Shown here piece by piece: positions 10,502-20,333 of a stretch of 48,467 nt of DNA. The stretch lies in assembly GCA_025349905.2 (NCBI GenBank), contig MU624579.1, forward strand, positions 1 through 48,467, read 5' to 3'. Below the pieces are notes generated by a model that was given only the letters and a program-made list of their open reading frames with translations, searched no databases and was not told the DNA's origin. Position numbers and translations under genes: made by a program. The number at the start of each line of letters is the position of its first letter. The stretch's first letter is position 1. Source of the stretch: Blastocladiella britannica. Lineage: Eukaryota > Blastocladiomycota > Blastocladiomycetes > Blastocladiales > Blastocladiaceae.

Positions 10502-10793
10502 TTAACACCTGAATCTCCTTCGGCCTGGCGCCGAAGGAGGTTTTCCCGGTCCGTACATGACCACATGAAACTCTAAATTGAGTGCACGACGGAGACCAAC
10601 ACCGGTCGCCGGCCCGCCGCCGAGGAAAACTTGGTGGTTGGGTTTGTCCTCGTCGGTGAGCGCGTACTTGGCCTTGATCCGTGCGACAAATTTGTCGATG
10701 GACGACTCGCCACCGACCAGAGTGCGATAGCGGCGACGGCGGTGCGACTTATGCACGGGGGAATCGAGGACTTGCTGGGCCTTGTTGTACTTA
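10502..10793 (-). pseudogene. Fanzor (TnpB-like nuclease) remnant with the catalytic region deleted
   Basis: The frame QQVLDSPVHKSHRRRRYRTL, then SSIDKFVARIKAKYALTDED and GGGPATGVGLRRALNLEF aligns with the intact Fanzor at 15.9-19.0 kb (KSHRRRRYRSLIGSKSSIDK; GGGPTLSVGLRRALSLIF), and the bases are also closely alike. Relative to the intact copy about 45 bases around IMYGDWSNPNG are missing. The frame then runs out before the RuvC-II Glu, zinc finger and RuvC-III Asp, and nothing of the N-terminal two thirds is present. It is therefore a dead internal fragment of a second Fanzor copy, lying head-to-head with the gene at 10916. Confidence 0.8.
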
Positions 10794-10915
10794 CCGTCCA
10801 TTGTATTTTTTTTATTAGCGGGAGGATCTTTTGTTGTGTGGTTGGTGTCGCGAATGGTGTCTTAATAAAGAACCACCAATATTTATCGCTCCTTGAATAT
10901 TTTCTTGCAATTGAC

Positions 10916-12085
10916 ATGGCCGGCCGCAGCAACAAAAAGTCAACTGTGGCCACGACAGCTCCCCCGCCATCGCGAAAGCGCCCCGGGCTCAGTGCCACTA
11001 TTGCGTTTCCGTCAACTTCAGACGAAAGCGACAATGCTCGACCTACCCCGAAACGCGTGCGGCGGACGCTTGCGACCCTTGTGCTTAGCTCTGACGTCGA
11101 CGATGACGACGTGATTCTGGACGTCGACGGTGACGATGCGAGTTTGGACATCGGCAATGATGTGATTCGGGACATCAAGGGTGACGATGTGAGTCTGGAC
11201 AATGGGGAGCCCACCTTCATGCTGCAACCCCAACAGCAGGATTCGCCTGACATTATACTCCAGCACTTTACGCCGACTTTGCTGCGCGGGGGGCAATTCG
11301 TCTTGGGGGAAGCAGATGGTACCACTTCATGTGCTTTTGCATCTTTAAAAATGCTCAAGCCATTTTCTACAGATCTTTTATTCTTGGGCGAATTCACTGT
11401 TACGTCGTCGGAGCGTTTTCAGGTGCCCCCTGCACTCATTGCCGCCAATGGTACTTACACTGGCTCGGCCGATGCCGCGATTGGCGAGGTGCTTCTGATG
11501 GCCATCGAGCAAGTACTCGTCTGCACCCGCGCCATGATCGAGCAGCGGGACGGCAACTATTACTACCAATACCGGCCCCGCCCAAAACCAACCGACATGC
11601 CCTTGTCTGAAACCGTCGTCTATCGGTTGGCGACTCCGTGCCGGACCCTTGCTGACGCCCTCAAGGTCAACGAATCCCATTTCTCAGCCGCGATGAAAAA
11701 AGACGCGTACTGGAAGCAGATGAGGCGCTTGCGGAAGACTGACGACAAGGTTTGTGAACGAGAGAAATGGTCCAACGAAACCCTGAGACCGTACCCTGTC
11801 GACAAGCGGCTCGAGGTCCGGACGCAATGGATTCGAAAGGGCACACCAATACCAGTGCTGCTAAAGCTCGCCGAGGTGCCTGACATCATCCGGACTCTTG
11901 ACCCGGCACTGGTGCCTTTGGTGCGCGTAATCGTATGCGCTCTTCCGGGGCAGTGCGTTACGGGCGACATCATGTCGTACAAGTGGTGCCTTTGCCTTCG
12001 AGATCGTGCGATCAACGATGCTGCTCGATCGGGCGACGAAGTGATCTTGAGGCTTCTTGATCCACTGCTCTTGAAGTTGTTCTGA
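10916..12085 (+). CDS. Orphan protein with acidic N-terminus, next to Fanzor remnant
   Basis: From ATG 10916 the frame runs 389 aa. A 54-nt stretch (11319-11372, GTACCA...TTTCTACAG) looks like an in-frame intron; if removed the protein is 371 aa. The N-terminus has a basic patch (RKRPG, PKRVRR) that may be a nuclear signal, then a repeated acidic motif (DVDDDDVILDVDGDD, IRDIKGDDVSLDNG). The rest is globular and unrecognised, with YWKQMRRLRKTDDKVCERE and VPLVRVIVCALPGQC as landmarks. I know no family for it. It is codirectional with the SNF2-like gene 336 bases downstream and may belong to the same element as the Fanzor, whose N-terminus is similarly acidic. Confidence 0.65.
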   Translation: MAGRSNKKSTVATTAPPPSRKRPGLSATIAFPSTSDESDNARPTPKRVRRTLATLVLSSDVDDDDVILDVDGDDASLDIGNDVIRDIKGDDVSLDNGEPTFMLQPQQQDSPDIILQHFTPTLLRGGQFVLGEADGTTSCAFASLKMLKPFSTDLLFLGEFTVTSSERFQVPPALIAANGTYTGSADAAIGEVLLMAIEQVLVCTRAMIEQRDGNYYYQYRPRPKPTDMPLSETVVYRLATPCRTLADALKVNESHFSAAMKKDAYWKQMRRLRKTDDKVCEREKWSNETLRPYPVDKRLEVRTQWIRKGTPIPVLLKLAEVPDIIRTLDPALVPLVRVIVCALPGQCVTGDIMSYKWCLCLRDRAINDAARSGDEVILRLLDPLLLKLF

Positions 12086-12420
12086 CCGTGGACGGACGGC
12101 ATGAATACATGGATTTTTTTTTTTTTTTTTTTACATTGGCAGCTCTCGTTCGGATTGTGTTTGGGACGCCTTCCTTTCCCCACATTTAGTCCACGGCACC
12201 AACACCTTCAACGGCACACTCGGCCAATATTAATCGTTTCTGGCCCTTTTCACTGTGACGACGATCCGCCCAGTGTGCTCCTCGTCTCCCCACAGGTGGC
12301 TAAATCTCATTTCTTTCCATTCTGCGGGGGTTAATATTCATAAGGAAAGTCGATCACAGACAGTGTCTTTTTCTTCACCTTTTGCCGGGCGTATTTCGTC
12401 CCAACCCAAATCTTGTTTCA
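12086..12420. other. Spacer between the orphan gene and the SNF2-like gene
   Basis: It holds a T run (about 12114-12132) after the upstream stop and a CT-rich, AT-richer stretch that is the likely promoter of the downstream gene. No coding frame stands out. Confidence 0.45.
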
Positions 12421-15268
12421 ATGGGCGACTTCGTCCCTGTTCCGCTGATGGGTGCCGGCAATATCGGCGATGCGGCCGTCGCAATCAATCTTGAGTGGCT
12501 CGATATCCTGCCTGATCAACAAGCCATGGTGGCTGCCATGCTCGCCAAGGAGAGCGTTGCCTTCACGCCCATCCAATTTGAGATCGAGCGCACAGTCGCC
12601 ATTCAATTTGGCGCGAATGGTCCAACTCGACGCGCACGAGCCGATCCTGGCCCCCGCTCCCTGTACACCGATGCCGTGTGCCCAATTTTCATAGATGTAT
12701 CGGCATTTGAGTCCGGGTCCATTGTCACTGCGTTGGCATTTGTCGCTGCCAGCAACAACCGCAACTTGCGGTTTGTCCCGAACCTTGGCGCCGAGCTGGG
12801 GCTGTTCTGGCCCCGATTGCCGGACGATATGCCGCGCATCCCTTCGCGTGCGACGCTCGTCGTCTGCCCTCGACTGCTGATGGCGCAATGGGTTGCACAG
12901 GCGCACTCCGTGATTTTTGGCCCCATCATTGCGATTTCCAATTTGGCGGAGCTCAAGGGCACCTCGTGGGCCGCGCTCTCAACCGCCGAGCTCGTTATTG
13001 TCGCCAAGGAGCTGCTGTTGCACTCGCAGTTCGCCCAGCCGCTTATGATCGACCAGGCCAACCGAGCGGACTTTGACGCTGCTGTCTTTGGTGACCGGCC
13101 GCCTGTTCCGGGCGAGCCCATGTACGATGTCCACAAGAAGATGCTCGACGCGGCGTGTTCTGATGTGGCGCGCATCCTGGACGACGGTGCCGAGGTCACC
13201 GGCCCCATGGTCTTTGTTGCGCCGTTCCTCGACCGTTACCACTGGCGGCGCGCCATTGCGCACAAGCTGCCGTCAACCATTAGTGACCCGCGGCCGAATA
13301 CCACGGGAACATGGACATTGCTTTCGAATATCAGCGCCGGCTCGTGGTTATCGGTTGTGCCGCCGCCGCCTCGGCCCGACCACGGCCGCGACGACCTCGT
13401 CCCGCTCGCTCACGTCAAGGAGGCAATGATGGGAGCCGTCATCACTGGTCGGTGGGGCATGGACCTACCCGATCACGCAGCAAAGCGTCTGGTGCCCTTT
13501 CTGGTTTGCTGCTGCCTCGGACTCAACTCCCCTGCAGCCCCTTTCGTTCCACCCGCCGTGTACACGGAGGTTCCGATTTACCTTTCGGAGATGGAAACGG
13601 TGGTCCTCGGTCTCACTGTGCTCATCAACCCTGTAGACGATGGGTTTGCTGTGCGGGCAGCGCAGCACCACCACATGGTTCGGTACGAGGTTGGTACAGG
13701 TGGCAAGGACGTCAAGCCCTTGGAGACACGGTACTGGTTCCTGCAGATGGCGTCGCAATCGAATCACTTCCTCAGACGCGCCTATGGTCTCGACCCGTTG
13801 ATTGGCAGCATGCTGAGCGCCAGTATGGTCCAGCTGCAGGAGCCGCCTGCCAGTTTTCAGACCAGTCATGGCCTGACTGTCGCTGACCTCTTCGAGTGGC
13901 TCGACCCTTTGCAGGTGTCCGATCAGGAGCTGAAGAAACTGCGCGAAATGCCGCGAAAGGTCAACAAGCTCGTGCCGCATGGGAACCAAGCTGGGAAGTG
14001 GCACCGGAAGTTGCTGCAGGCGCATAGTGCGCGTGTCCGGGCGTACGTGCACGATTTTTCTCCCTTGATTCAAGAGCTCACGTCCCCACTGGCCGAAGCG
14101 GCGACCGGCTGCAAGTCTTGCGGAGGCGATTATGCGGACGCCGATGTGGTGCTGCTGATGGCGACGAGACCGGCGCCGACGTGGCAATGCCAACGCTGCC
14201 AAGGTCAAGTGGACGGTCGTGAGGCGGTACCTCGTTTCATGTGCCAGCCGCGACAGTCCCGAGTCGCGCATGCAGCGGCAATAGCAGTGCTCGAGGAGCG
14301 GCAGCTGGGCCTGCATCGGATCGCCCACGCCCAGGGCCAATACGCATTGTTTTTGGACAAGGTCGATGTGCCCACGTGTACGGCCGAACGAGTCGTTGCT
14401 CGGCAAGCGCACCTCCCCACAGCGCGCACTCCCATCGCGGTCACAGACTTTATGGGTATTTGCGGGTCGCGGGTGACCCAGCTCGTGTGCCATGTCGCTC
14501 GCCTCCTGGACAGCACCAACTCCATCCCGGCCAAGGTGGTTATTTTCTGCGAGTATTTGCAGCAGATTAACCTCCTGCACGACGCTCTGACCTGTGCTGG
14601 CGTCCGATGCACTGCTGTCCGCCATGGCATCCACACGTACTACCCTCTGCAGGCCTTCAAGGTTGGTCTGGCACCTGGGACCGCTGCGGATGGCCAGCCC
14701 ATTGACACGGCGCCGGCGCTGGTCCTGATCATGCCGTACTCTGCTTGCGACTATTCTTTGGAATTGACGGAGGCCACCCACGTCGTCCTATCGCACCCGT
14801 ATGTGGGCCCGGACACTGCGGTCAAGTACGAAGGCTATGCGCCTGGTTGCCGGCTCAATAACAAGGAGTGGGGGGACGCGAAGCGGGCAGAGTGGTCGAA
14901 CGAGCGGTGGCGAGTGGAACGGCTCAAGTGGCGCGAGATCGAGCGCCTTGCCGTGGGACGTGTCGTGCTTGGTGCGTTCGCTTTTTTTCATTTCATTTTC
15001 ATTTTGTACTCTGACGCCAGTTCAAACGAAAATGATAGCTGGGCAAGCCAACTCGGTTCAAGTAACGCGTTTCTACGCGGCACACACGCGCGAGGCCGAG
15101 ATTGCGATGGGCTATGGTGACCCGCTGGATTTCCATGCAGACGAGCACACGATCGCCGCTCTGGAGCAGGACAAGCGGGATCGGTTCCCCAAGGACTGGA
15201 CTGGGTCGGGAGTGGATCGGTTGGCGGATGCTGTGATATATTCCTATCCTCGTCGCAGCGCAAAATAA
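12421..15268 (+). CDS. SNF2-like helicase-fold protein with degenerate ATPase motifs
   Basis: Exons 12421-14971 and 15021-15268 (49-nt intron, donor GTGCGT), 932 aa. SNF2 landmarks can be followed in order: IFIDVSAFESGSIVTALAFV (about residues 89-108) sits where motif I (DEMGLGKT) belongs but lacks the GKT; TLVVCPRLLMAQW (about 145) is motif Ia; LMIDQAN (about 209) replaces the DEAH box; AKVVIFCEYLQQINLLHDAL (about 707) is motif IV; LELTEATHVVLSHPYVGP is motif V; GQANSVQVTRFYAAHTREAE, created by the splice, is motif VI. A CxxC-(27)-CxxC zinc motif (CKSC...CQRC, about 564-600) is inserted. SNF2 proteins move along or remodel DNA using ATP. Here motifs I and II are altered, so ATP hydrolysis is doubtful and a DNA-binding scaffold role is possible. 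The frame and codon bias are intact, so it is not an obvious pseudogene. It is convergent with the Fanzor gene. Confidence 0.7.
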
Positions 15269-15918
15269 TATCATCACCCCAGTAGATCGAGGCAATTTTC
15301 GTCTTGGCAGTAACAAATGCATTTCATCTCACTTATAGACGAGCTCCTGGCCTGCGCCTAAACTGACTTTGATCTCGCAACCAACTTCGATCCAAATGGT
15401 GCTTCACTCGCATCGTTCCCGCCCGCAAAATGCCCAAGGCGGCGGCACTTGATCACAGGGATCGGCGCCGCGGTAGTCGGCAATGGTGCAGCCCAGGTGG
15501 AGTGGCACAAGTCGTAACCCCCGTTGAACCTGGCGCGCGCCATGCCAGTATGAGTAAGAGGAGCCGAGCGATGGAACACAGCTACCGGAGCTGGCTGTTT
15601 TCCCTGCAAGCGTTTTGTGACGAACGTTTTTGTTCCCAATAGACTCGAATTTTTTGAATAATGTTTCCGTAACCTTTGACCAGAACGTATAAGTAGAGGA
15701 TTTTGTCTAGACCGTCTGATATGACACGACCCGTTTCAGACACTTGCAATTTCCACGACGAACCAAGCGCGGTGAGCACGAGCACTTGGTTTCCGCCAAA
15801 ATGTAAGCCATTTTCGTTTGATCCAAAGATGAAAAAAAAAAAAAAAAAAATTTGGAAAATCGTTTGTTAGTTATGCCCGCTTATCTAGCCCGATTTGCTT
15901 TTAACGACCAACAAGGAA
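15269..15918. other. Convergent spacer between SNF2-like and Fanzor genes; possible guide-RNA region
   Basis: This 650-base stretch follows the Fanzor stop codon on the minus strand, the side where TnpB/Fanzor elements usually carry their guide (omega/fRNA). The plus strand shows a 14-base inverted repeat at 15917-15930 (GGAATCAAGATTCC) overlapping the Fanzor stop and an A run at 15832-15850. A minus-strand frame, about 15582-15830, reads VLVLTALGSSWKLQVSETG and then DKILYLYVLVKGYGNIIQK; it looks protein-like but lacks codon bias and a start. I cannot show an RNA here; fRNA is a positional guess. Confidence 0.3.
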
Positions 15919-18900
15919 TCAAGATTCCTGCTCCGGAGTATTCGGATTATCAACACCGTCTGGGCCATAGACCTGGTGCTGGGGTTCGTGGCGCAAGACC
16001 CGAAGGGCCTTGGCGGTGATATTGGCGACGGCAAGCGCGTCACGGTTCCACCACTGGCTCTTGCATTCGGCGCGGGGACAGCGCAGCAAGTGGTGGACCG
16101 GGGCGCGGGTTTCGCGAGGGCCGTCGTCATTCGGGTGTGGGTGGGCGTCTGAGGCTGGCGGCAGCCGGATCGTCACGCGGTTGAGAGGATGCATGACTGG
16201 GCCCATGCACACCGGGCAACAGCTCGATGTCCGAAACTCATTCACAAGGACGAGCACAAAGATCAGCGAAAGCGCGCGACGGAGACCAACACTGAGCGTC
16301 GGCCCGCCACCACGGAAGCCATTGGGGTTGGACCAGTCCCCGTACATGATGGCAATGGGCACGTCCTCGCCCGTCTCCCCCGACTGCACAGTGTACTTGG
16401 CCTTGATCCGCGCGACAAACTTGTCGATGGACGACTTGCTGCCGATCAGGGAGCGGTAGCGGCGACGGCGGTGCGACTTGGTCGCATAGTACACCCGGAG
16501 GGACGCGAGCACTTGCTGGCGCCTGAGCAGGTAGCCCCGGAACGACTCGAGCATGCAGCTGCAGGCCGAGCGACCGTTGGTGCCGAGGCTGGTCTCGATG
16601 GCCTTGATGTCGATCGTGGTGCTGGCCTTGTAATTGGCCATCTGGTTGCGTGCCTCGGCCGCGTTGCGGGTGTGCCCGGCCTCGTCCGCCCGCACGGTCG
16701 CCTTGTAGTCAAGCAAGTCGCCCTCGTACTTGGGCTGCTTGGCACGGCCCTGCCCGACGTAGTCAGGATCGCGGAGAGCCTCGCGCGTTCCCGCCACCCA
16801 CTCAAATCGGGCCTTGATGCAGCCACCGTCGTTGTTGTTGCCGTCCACGTCCACGGGGTCCACGCCGTCCTGGTTGGCCGGTGGCTGGCGGTCCTTCCGA
16901 TGGCCCGACCCGAGTGTCAGCAGGCTCCGCTTGCCCGGATCGGCCCCGAGTAGCGTGTATTTGTCGAGCAGCGCCGTCCGCGCGTTGTTGTCCAGATCAT
17001 TGACGTACGGCGGATCATCCGGGACAAACGCACCACCTCGATCGGCCCCAGTGTACCGCGTCAGCCCAAGCTGGCTCTCGTCGACATATCCCAGGCTGGT
17101 CTGAAACCCGTCGGTGGACATGCTGTTGCCGAAAACCAAGACCTGCTTGACCGGGAGAGGGCCTACCTCGACTGACCGCATGGGCGGACGCTTGTTGCGG
17201 CGACCGTTGGGCGGGACCGTGGCCGACAACTTGGTCACCGACATCCAAATGGCAGTGCTGAAGATGGCGGAGAACTTGTCAGGCAGGCGTAAACCACCAG
17301 TGCGCACGGCTTTTTCCGGCACGAGCGTGTACCTGTTCCTGATGCCGCTCAGATCGAACACGACACCGGGACACAGGGTACCGAGCGCCGACCGCAAACG
17401 CTCCAAGAACTGTTGTCGGCTGGTCAGCTCGTAAGGCCAGAGCCGAACCAATGTCCCAGTGTTGATCCGAATGTGCCGCTGGATGAGCGTGGTCCGCAGC
17501 GGCAGTGGCGAGAACAGCCTGGCCGACGATTCCTCGAGGATCCGGTTCATGTGCACCATGTACGGGAGGTAGTGGTGGGGATTGGCGGCTAGATCGTACA
17601 CAAAGTTGATGCGGGTGTCGCGGAGCGTTGGGGGACCAAGAAGCCTCAGCTGCGGGATAAGCACGGCCTGCACGTCCAAGGTGCTGTGCTGTTGAGGGCG
17701 AAAAAAAAAAAATCAAGCGACTGATAAAAAAAAGTGAAAATAGAAAGACAAAAAACGGACCACGTCGTCTGGTACGACTCCGCCGTACACGTAGTGAATC
17801 CACTTCTGGGCGCAACGTTTCAACGCGGCCGTCCTGGCGTTGGCTGGGAGGACGTCAATGGTGGCGCGCGTCGCCTCGGCCACCAGAGCGCGAGTACACC
17901 GCCTCACGTACTTGGTGAAGTGCGTCTTAATGTTTTGCTTGTAACTGGCCTGGAACTGGAAGGCCTCGATGCCAAACACTTCGGAGAGGTGGAGACCACT
18001 GACTCGCTCGCCAAAGAGGTCCGCGTTGTCGTCGAAAGCCCGCCGGATACGCGCGTCCAGCTCCCTGGTGCCAACAGAACGGCCTATTAAATTGGGTCAG
18101 GGTCAGTATATCACTGCTTTTTGAAGGAATTAAATGTACCTTCTCCCCGATGGGCCACTTCCCTGGCCACGCACGAGAGCAGGCGGCGGAAGAGGGACGC
18201 CGAAAAACCGAAAATCTTGTCGTTGGCCATGGTGCGAGCGGTGGCGTGCGTGAACCCGTTGGTGCCTTCGCCGGCCGTCAGCTCCTCGAAGCGCTCGAGG
18301 ATCATGAGCTTCAGGACCATCGTGGCTTGCTCGACGGCACATTGCGTCCGCTTCACGGCGTCTTGGATCGCTGCATCGAGCCGAGAGCTGCTGATCAACT
18401 TGGTGATCCGGCAAAAGCGGGTGATGCGGGCGCGAGCCATTTTGTCAGGGACGGGCAGGGGAGCTTTGCTCGGCTTGGACGGCTTGGGGAAATCCTTGAC
18501 GGCCTTGCGACCCTTGGGTCCCTTGCGAGCTTTGCGAACGTTGCCAACTTTGCGAGCTTTGCGCGAGGTGTGCGAGGTGTGAGCTTTGGGAGTAAACGCA
18601 TTGTCATCGTCGTCGTCATCGACCTCCTCGTCGTAAGTATCGTCGTCGTCGATATCGGCATCGTTGTCGATATCCCAGTCATTGTTGGAGTCGAACGAGT
18701 CGGAGTTGGAGTCGCCAAGAAAGTCGGAGAGGTAAGCGTCGCTATCGTCGCCAAAGAGAGCGCCGGACTCGAAATCCCATCCGTCCGTGTCAGACAAAGG
18801 GGCGCTTGAGGGGCGTTTGGGTTGACGACGAGCCAGTGGGGCGATTGGGATGGGAGGGAGTCGAGCGTTTGGGGCAATCATGTTGTTGTCGTCGTCAACA

Positions 18901-19025
18901 ATATTGATATAGTCGCCGTTTTCTGAGCTCGTGCTTGGCGACAGAGGGCCGAGAGGAGAAGCGGCGTTGTTGGTGCCAGTGTCATCAAATATGATATCGA
19001 CGTAGTCGTCGTTCTCGGAATCCAT
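15919..19025 (-). CDS. Fanzor, eukaryotic TnpB-type RNA-guided DNA endonuclease
   Basis: Three exons, 19025-18140, 18083-17761 and 17688-15919, give 992 aa; the phases close with introns of 57 and 72 nt (second donor GTCCGT). Residues 1-145 are acidic and disordered, followed by a Lys/Arg-rich stretch (RKARKGPKGRKAVKD, about 165-178) fitting a nuclear signal. HHYLPYMVHMNRILEES and LPLRTTLIQRHIRINT match the Fanzor N-terminal core. The RuvC nuclease is split as in TnpB: GADPGKRSLLTLG (Asp about 653), VNEFRTSSCCPVC (Glu about 887) and WWNRDALAVANI (Asp about 953). A zinc finger (CxxC...CxxxxC) lies between the last two. KSHRRRRYRSLIGSKSSIDK and MYGDWSNPNGFRGGGP are family signatures. All catalytic residues are present, so it may be active; the protein would use a guide RNA to cut DNA, probably helping transposon maintenance. 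A Fanzor1-like type is likely but not proven. Confidence 0.9.
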
Positions 19026-19360
19026 GTTTGCTATGGATAATAAATGCTGGATGTGAGAGGGCGAGGGCAGGAGTTTTAGTGCTATTCCAACACCTTCCAA
19101 TTACTGACTCACGTGTTTCGACCTAAAATTGAAAAGGTAGTACCTTTCCTTCGGAAACAAACCGTCAAGGGCCATGCCCTATAGCAATGCAGTTACAATA
19201 AAAAAACTTTTAATTCATGATATTAATACAGACAAGAAAAAAAACGCAAGATCATGTCAGCTACGCGTGCTTTGGCCGAGCGGCCGTCGGCCTCCTCGTC
19301 TGACCCCTCATTGTCCTCCTCACCAGCAGCGGCCTCCGCGTCCTCGACCTCTTGGTGGGA
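19026..19360. other. Spacer upstream of the Fanzor gene
   Basis: AT-rich sequence upstream of the Fanzor start, the probable Fanzor promoter. A plus-strand frame from 19254 (MSATRALAERPSA, Ser/Ala-rich, 53 codons) is open, but it overlaps the end of the minus-strand gene and looks like an antisense shadow. Confidence 0.35.
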
Positions 19361-20119
19361 TCACTTCATGACAGCGGCTGTTCACAAGAGCAAGGCAGTG
19401 TTGGTCAGTCATTGATCGACTTATGTGGGAAATATAAATTAATCATACCAAGAAAGAAGTCCTCCGGCTCGCCCGCGTCGTCGTCCGCACCCACGTCCGT
19501 CGGCTCCTGCTCGGTCGGCTTTGCCACCACCACAATTTCTCAGCAGCGAAAGTGATCTTTGGTGGATCCTTGGCCATGGCGCGAACGGACACTGGCGACG
19601 CCATCGCGAGGCAAGACACACTCACCAGGTCCGATCGAACCAGTGGTTTCCATGTCACCCTGAGAATATATTCATTTCAGCTGTCAATATGAAATGTACC
19701 AAGGCAAAGGGAAAAAGAAAGGGTGACGCAGTTTCATGACCAGCACTCAATGTAACAGGCGTGATGATGCGTCGCTCAGCAAAGTTGAGCTTAGTCAGGG
19801 CCAGCAGGACGCCAATCAAGAAACCGTCAGCAATGGCAAAGAGCGGTGTGACGACCTTGGCGTCCTTGTCCTTTTCCAGGTCCTTCTCGACATTGCGCGG
19901 TGCTCCAGGACGCTCGTCTCAAAGTAGCCAGCAACCACCTTCCCAGCTGCATCATCGCATTCGACGCTGTAGGTGGAGGAGTGTGGTCATGGTTAAGAGA
20001 CAAGAGCAGCTGCAACAAAAATGCTCTGAGCTGGGAGTGGGACAGATCGCGGTTGACGGTTGGAATGGGATGCGATTTTACAATGCTCTTGTAACGGCGT
20101 TTTACCAAATCAAACCCAT
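19361..20119 (-). pseudogene. Unrecognised membrane protein gene with a frameshift
   Basis: Strongly codon-biased minus-strand segments can be chained as exons 20119-20106, 19966-19757, 19659-19626, 19538-19449 and 19377-19361. They read MGLICVECDDAAGKVVAGYF, then VEKDLEKDKDAKVVTPLFAI with a hydrophobic helix (LFAIADGFLIGVLLAL) and KLNFAERRIITP, then GDMETTGSIGP, then EIVVVAKPTEQEPTDVG and an acidic end in FFLAAVMK. A one-base frameshift is needed at about 19890 (near GCAATGTCG), so it is a young pseudogene or holds a sequence error. The donor at 19756 (GTTACA) is weak. No family is recognised. Confidence 0.4.
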
Positions 20120-20333
20120 GGTAAACGCTGCCGCTGGCTCCCGCAAAAGTGTGCGAAAAGATAAAGCTGTCTGAGGACTTGAGATGATCCACAGCATCGG
20201 TCGTGGTCTGTTCCCTCGTTTTTTTTTTTTAAACCACCGATGTATTGTCGGTTTCACGGTTTCGCAGTCTTGAGCGCAGTTTCGCTGACACTTTCACCAA
20301 CACAAAAACCCTCTCTAAATCAAATATAACTCT

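Noticed and set aside
12114..12132. T run as a bacterial-style terminator
   Set aside because: The organism is eukaryotic; homopolymer runs are common in introns and spacers throughout this window.
13465..14781. Minus-strand frame of 438 codons inside the SNF2-like gene
   Set aside because: His/Arg-rich shadow with no motif; the plus strand carries ordered SNF2 motifs across it.
19254..19415. Plus-strand start MSATRALAERPSA as a new gene
   Set aside because: Ser/Ala-rich, stops after about 53 codons, and overlaps exons on the other strand that join in phase.
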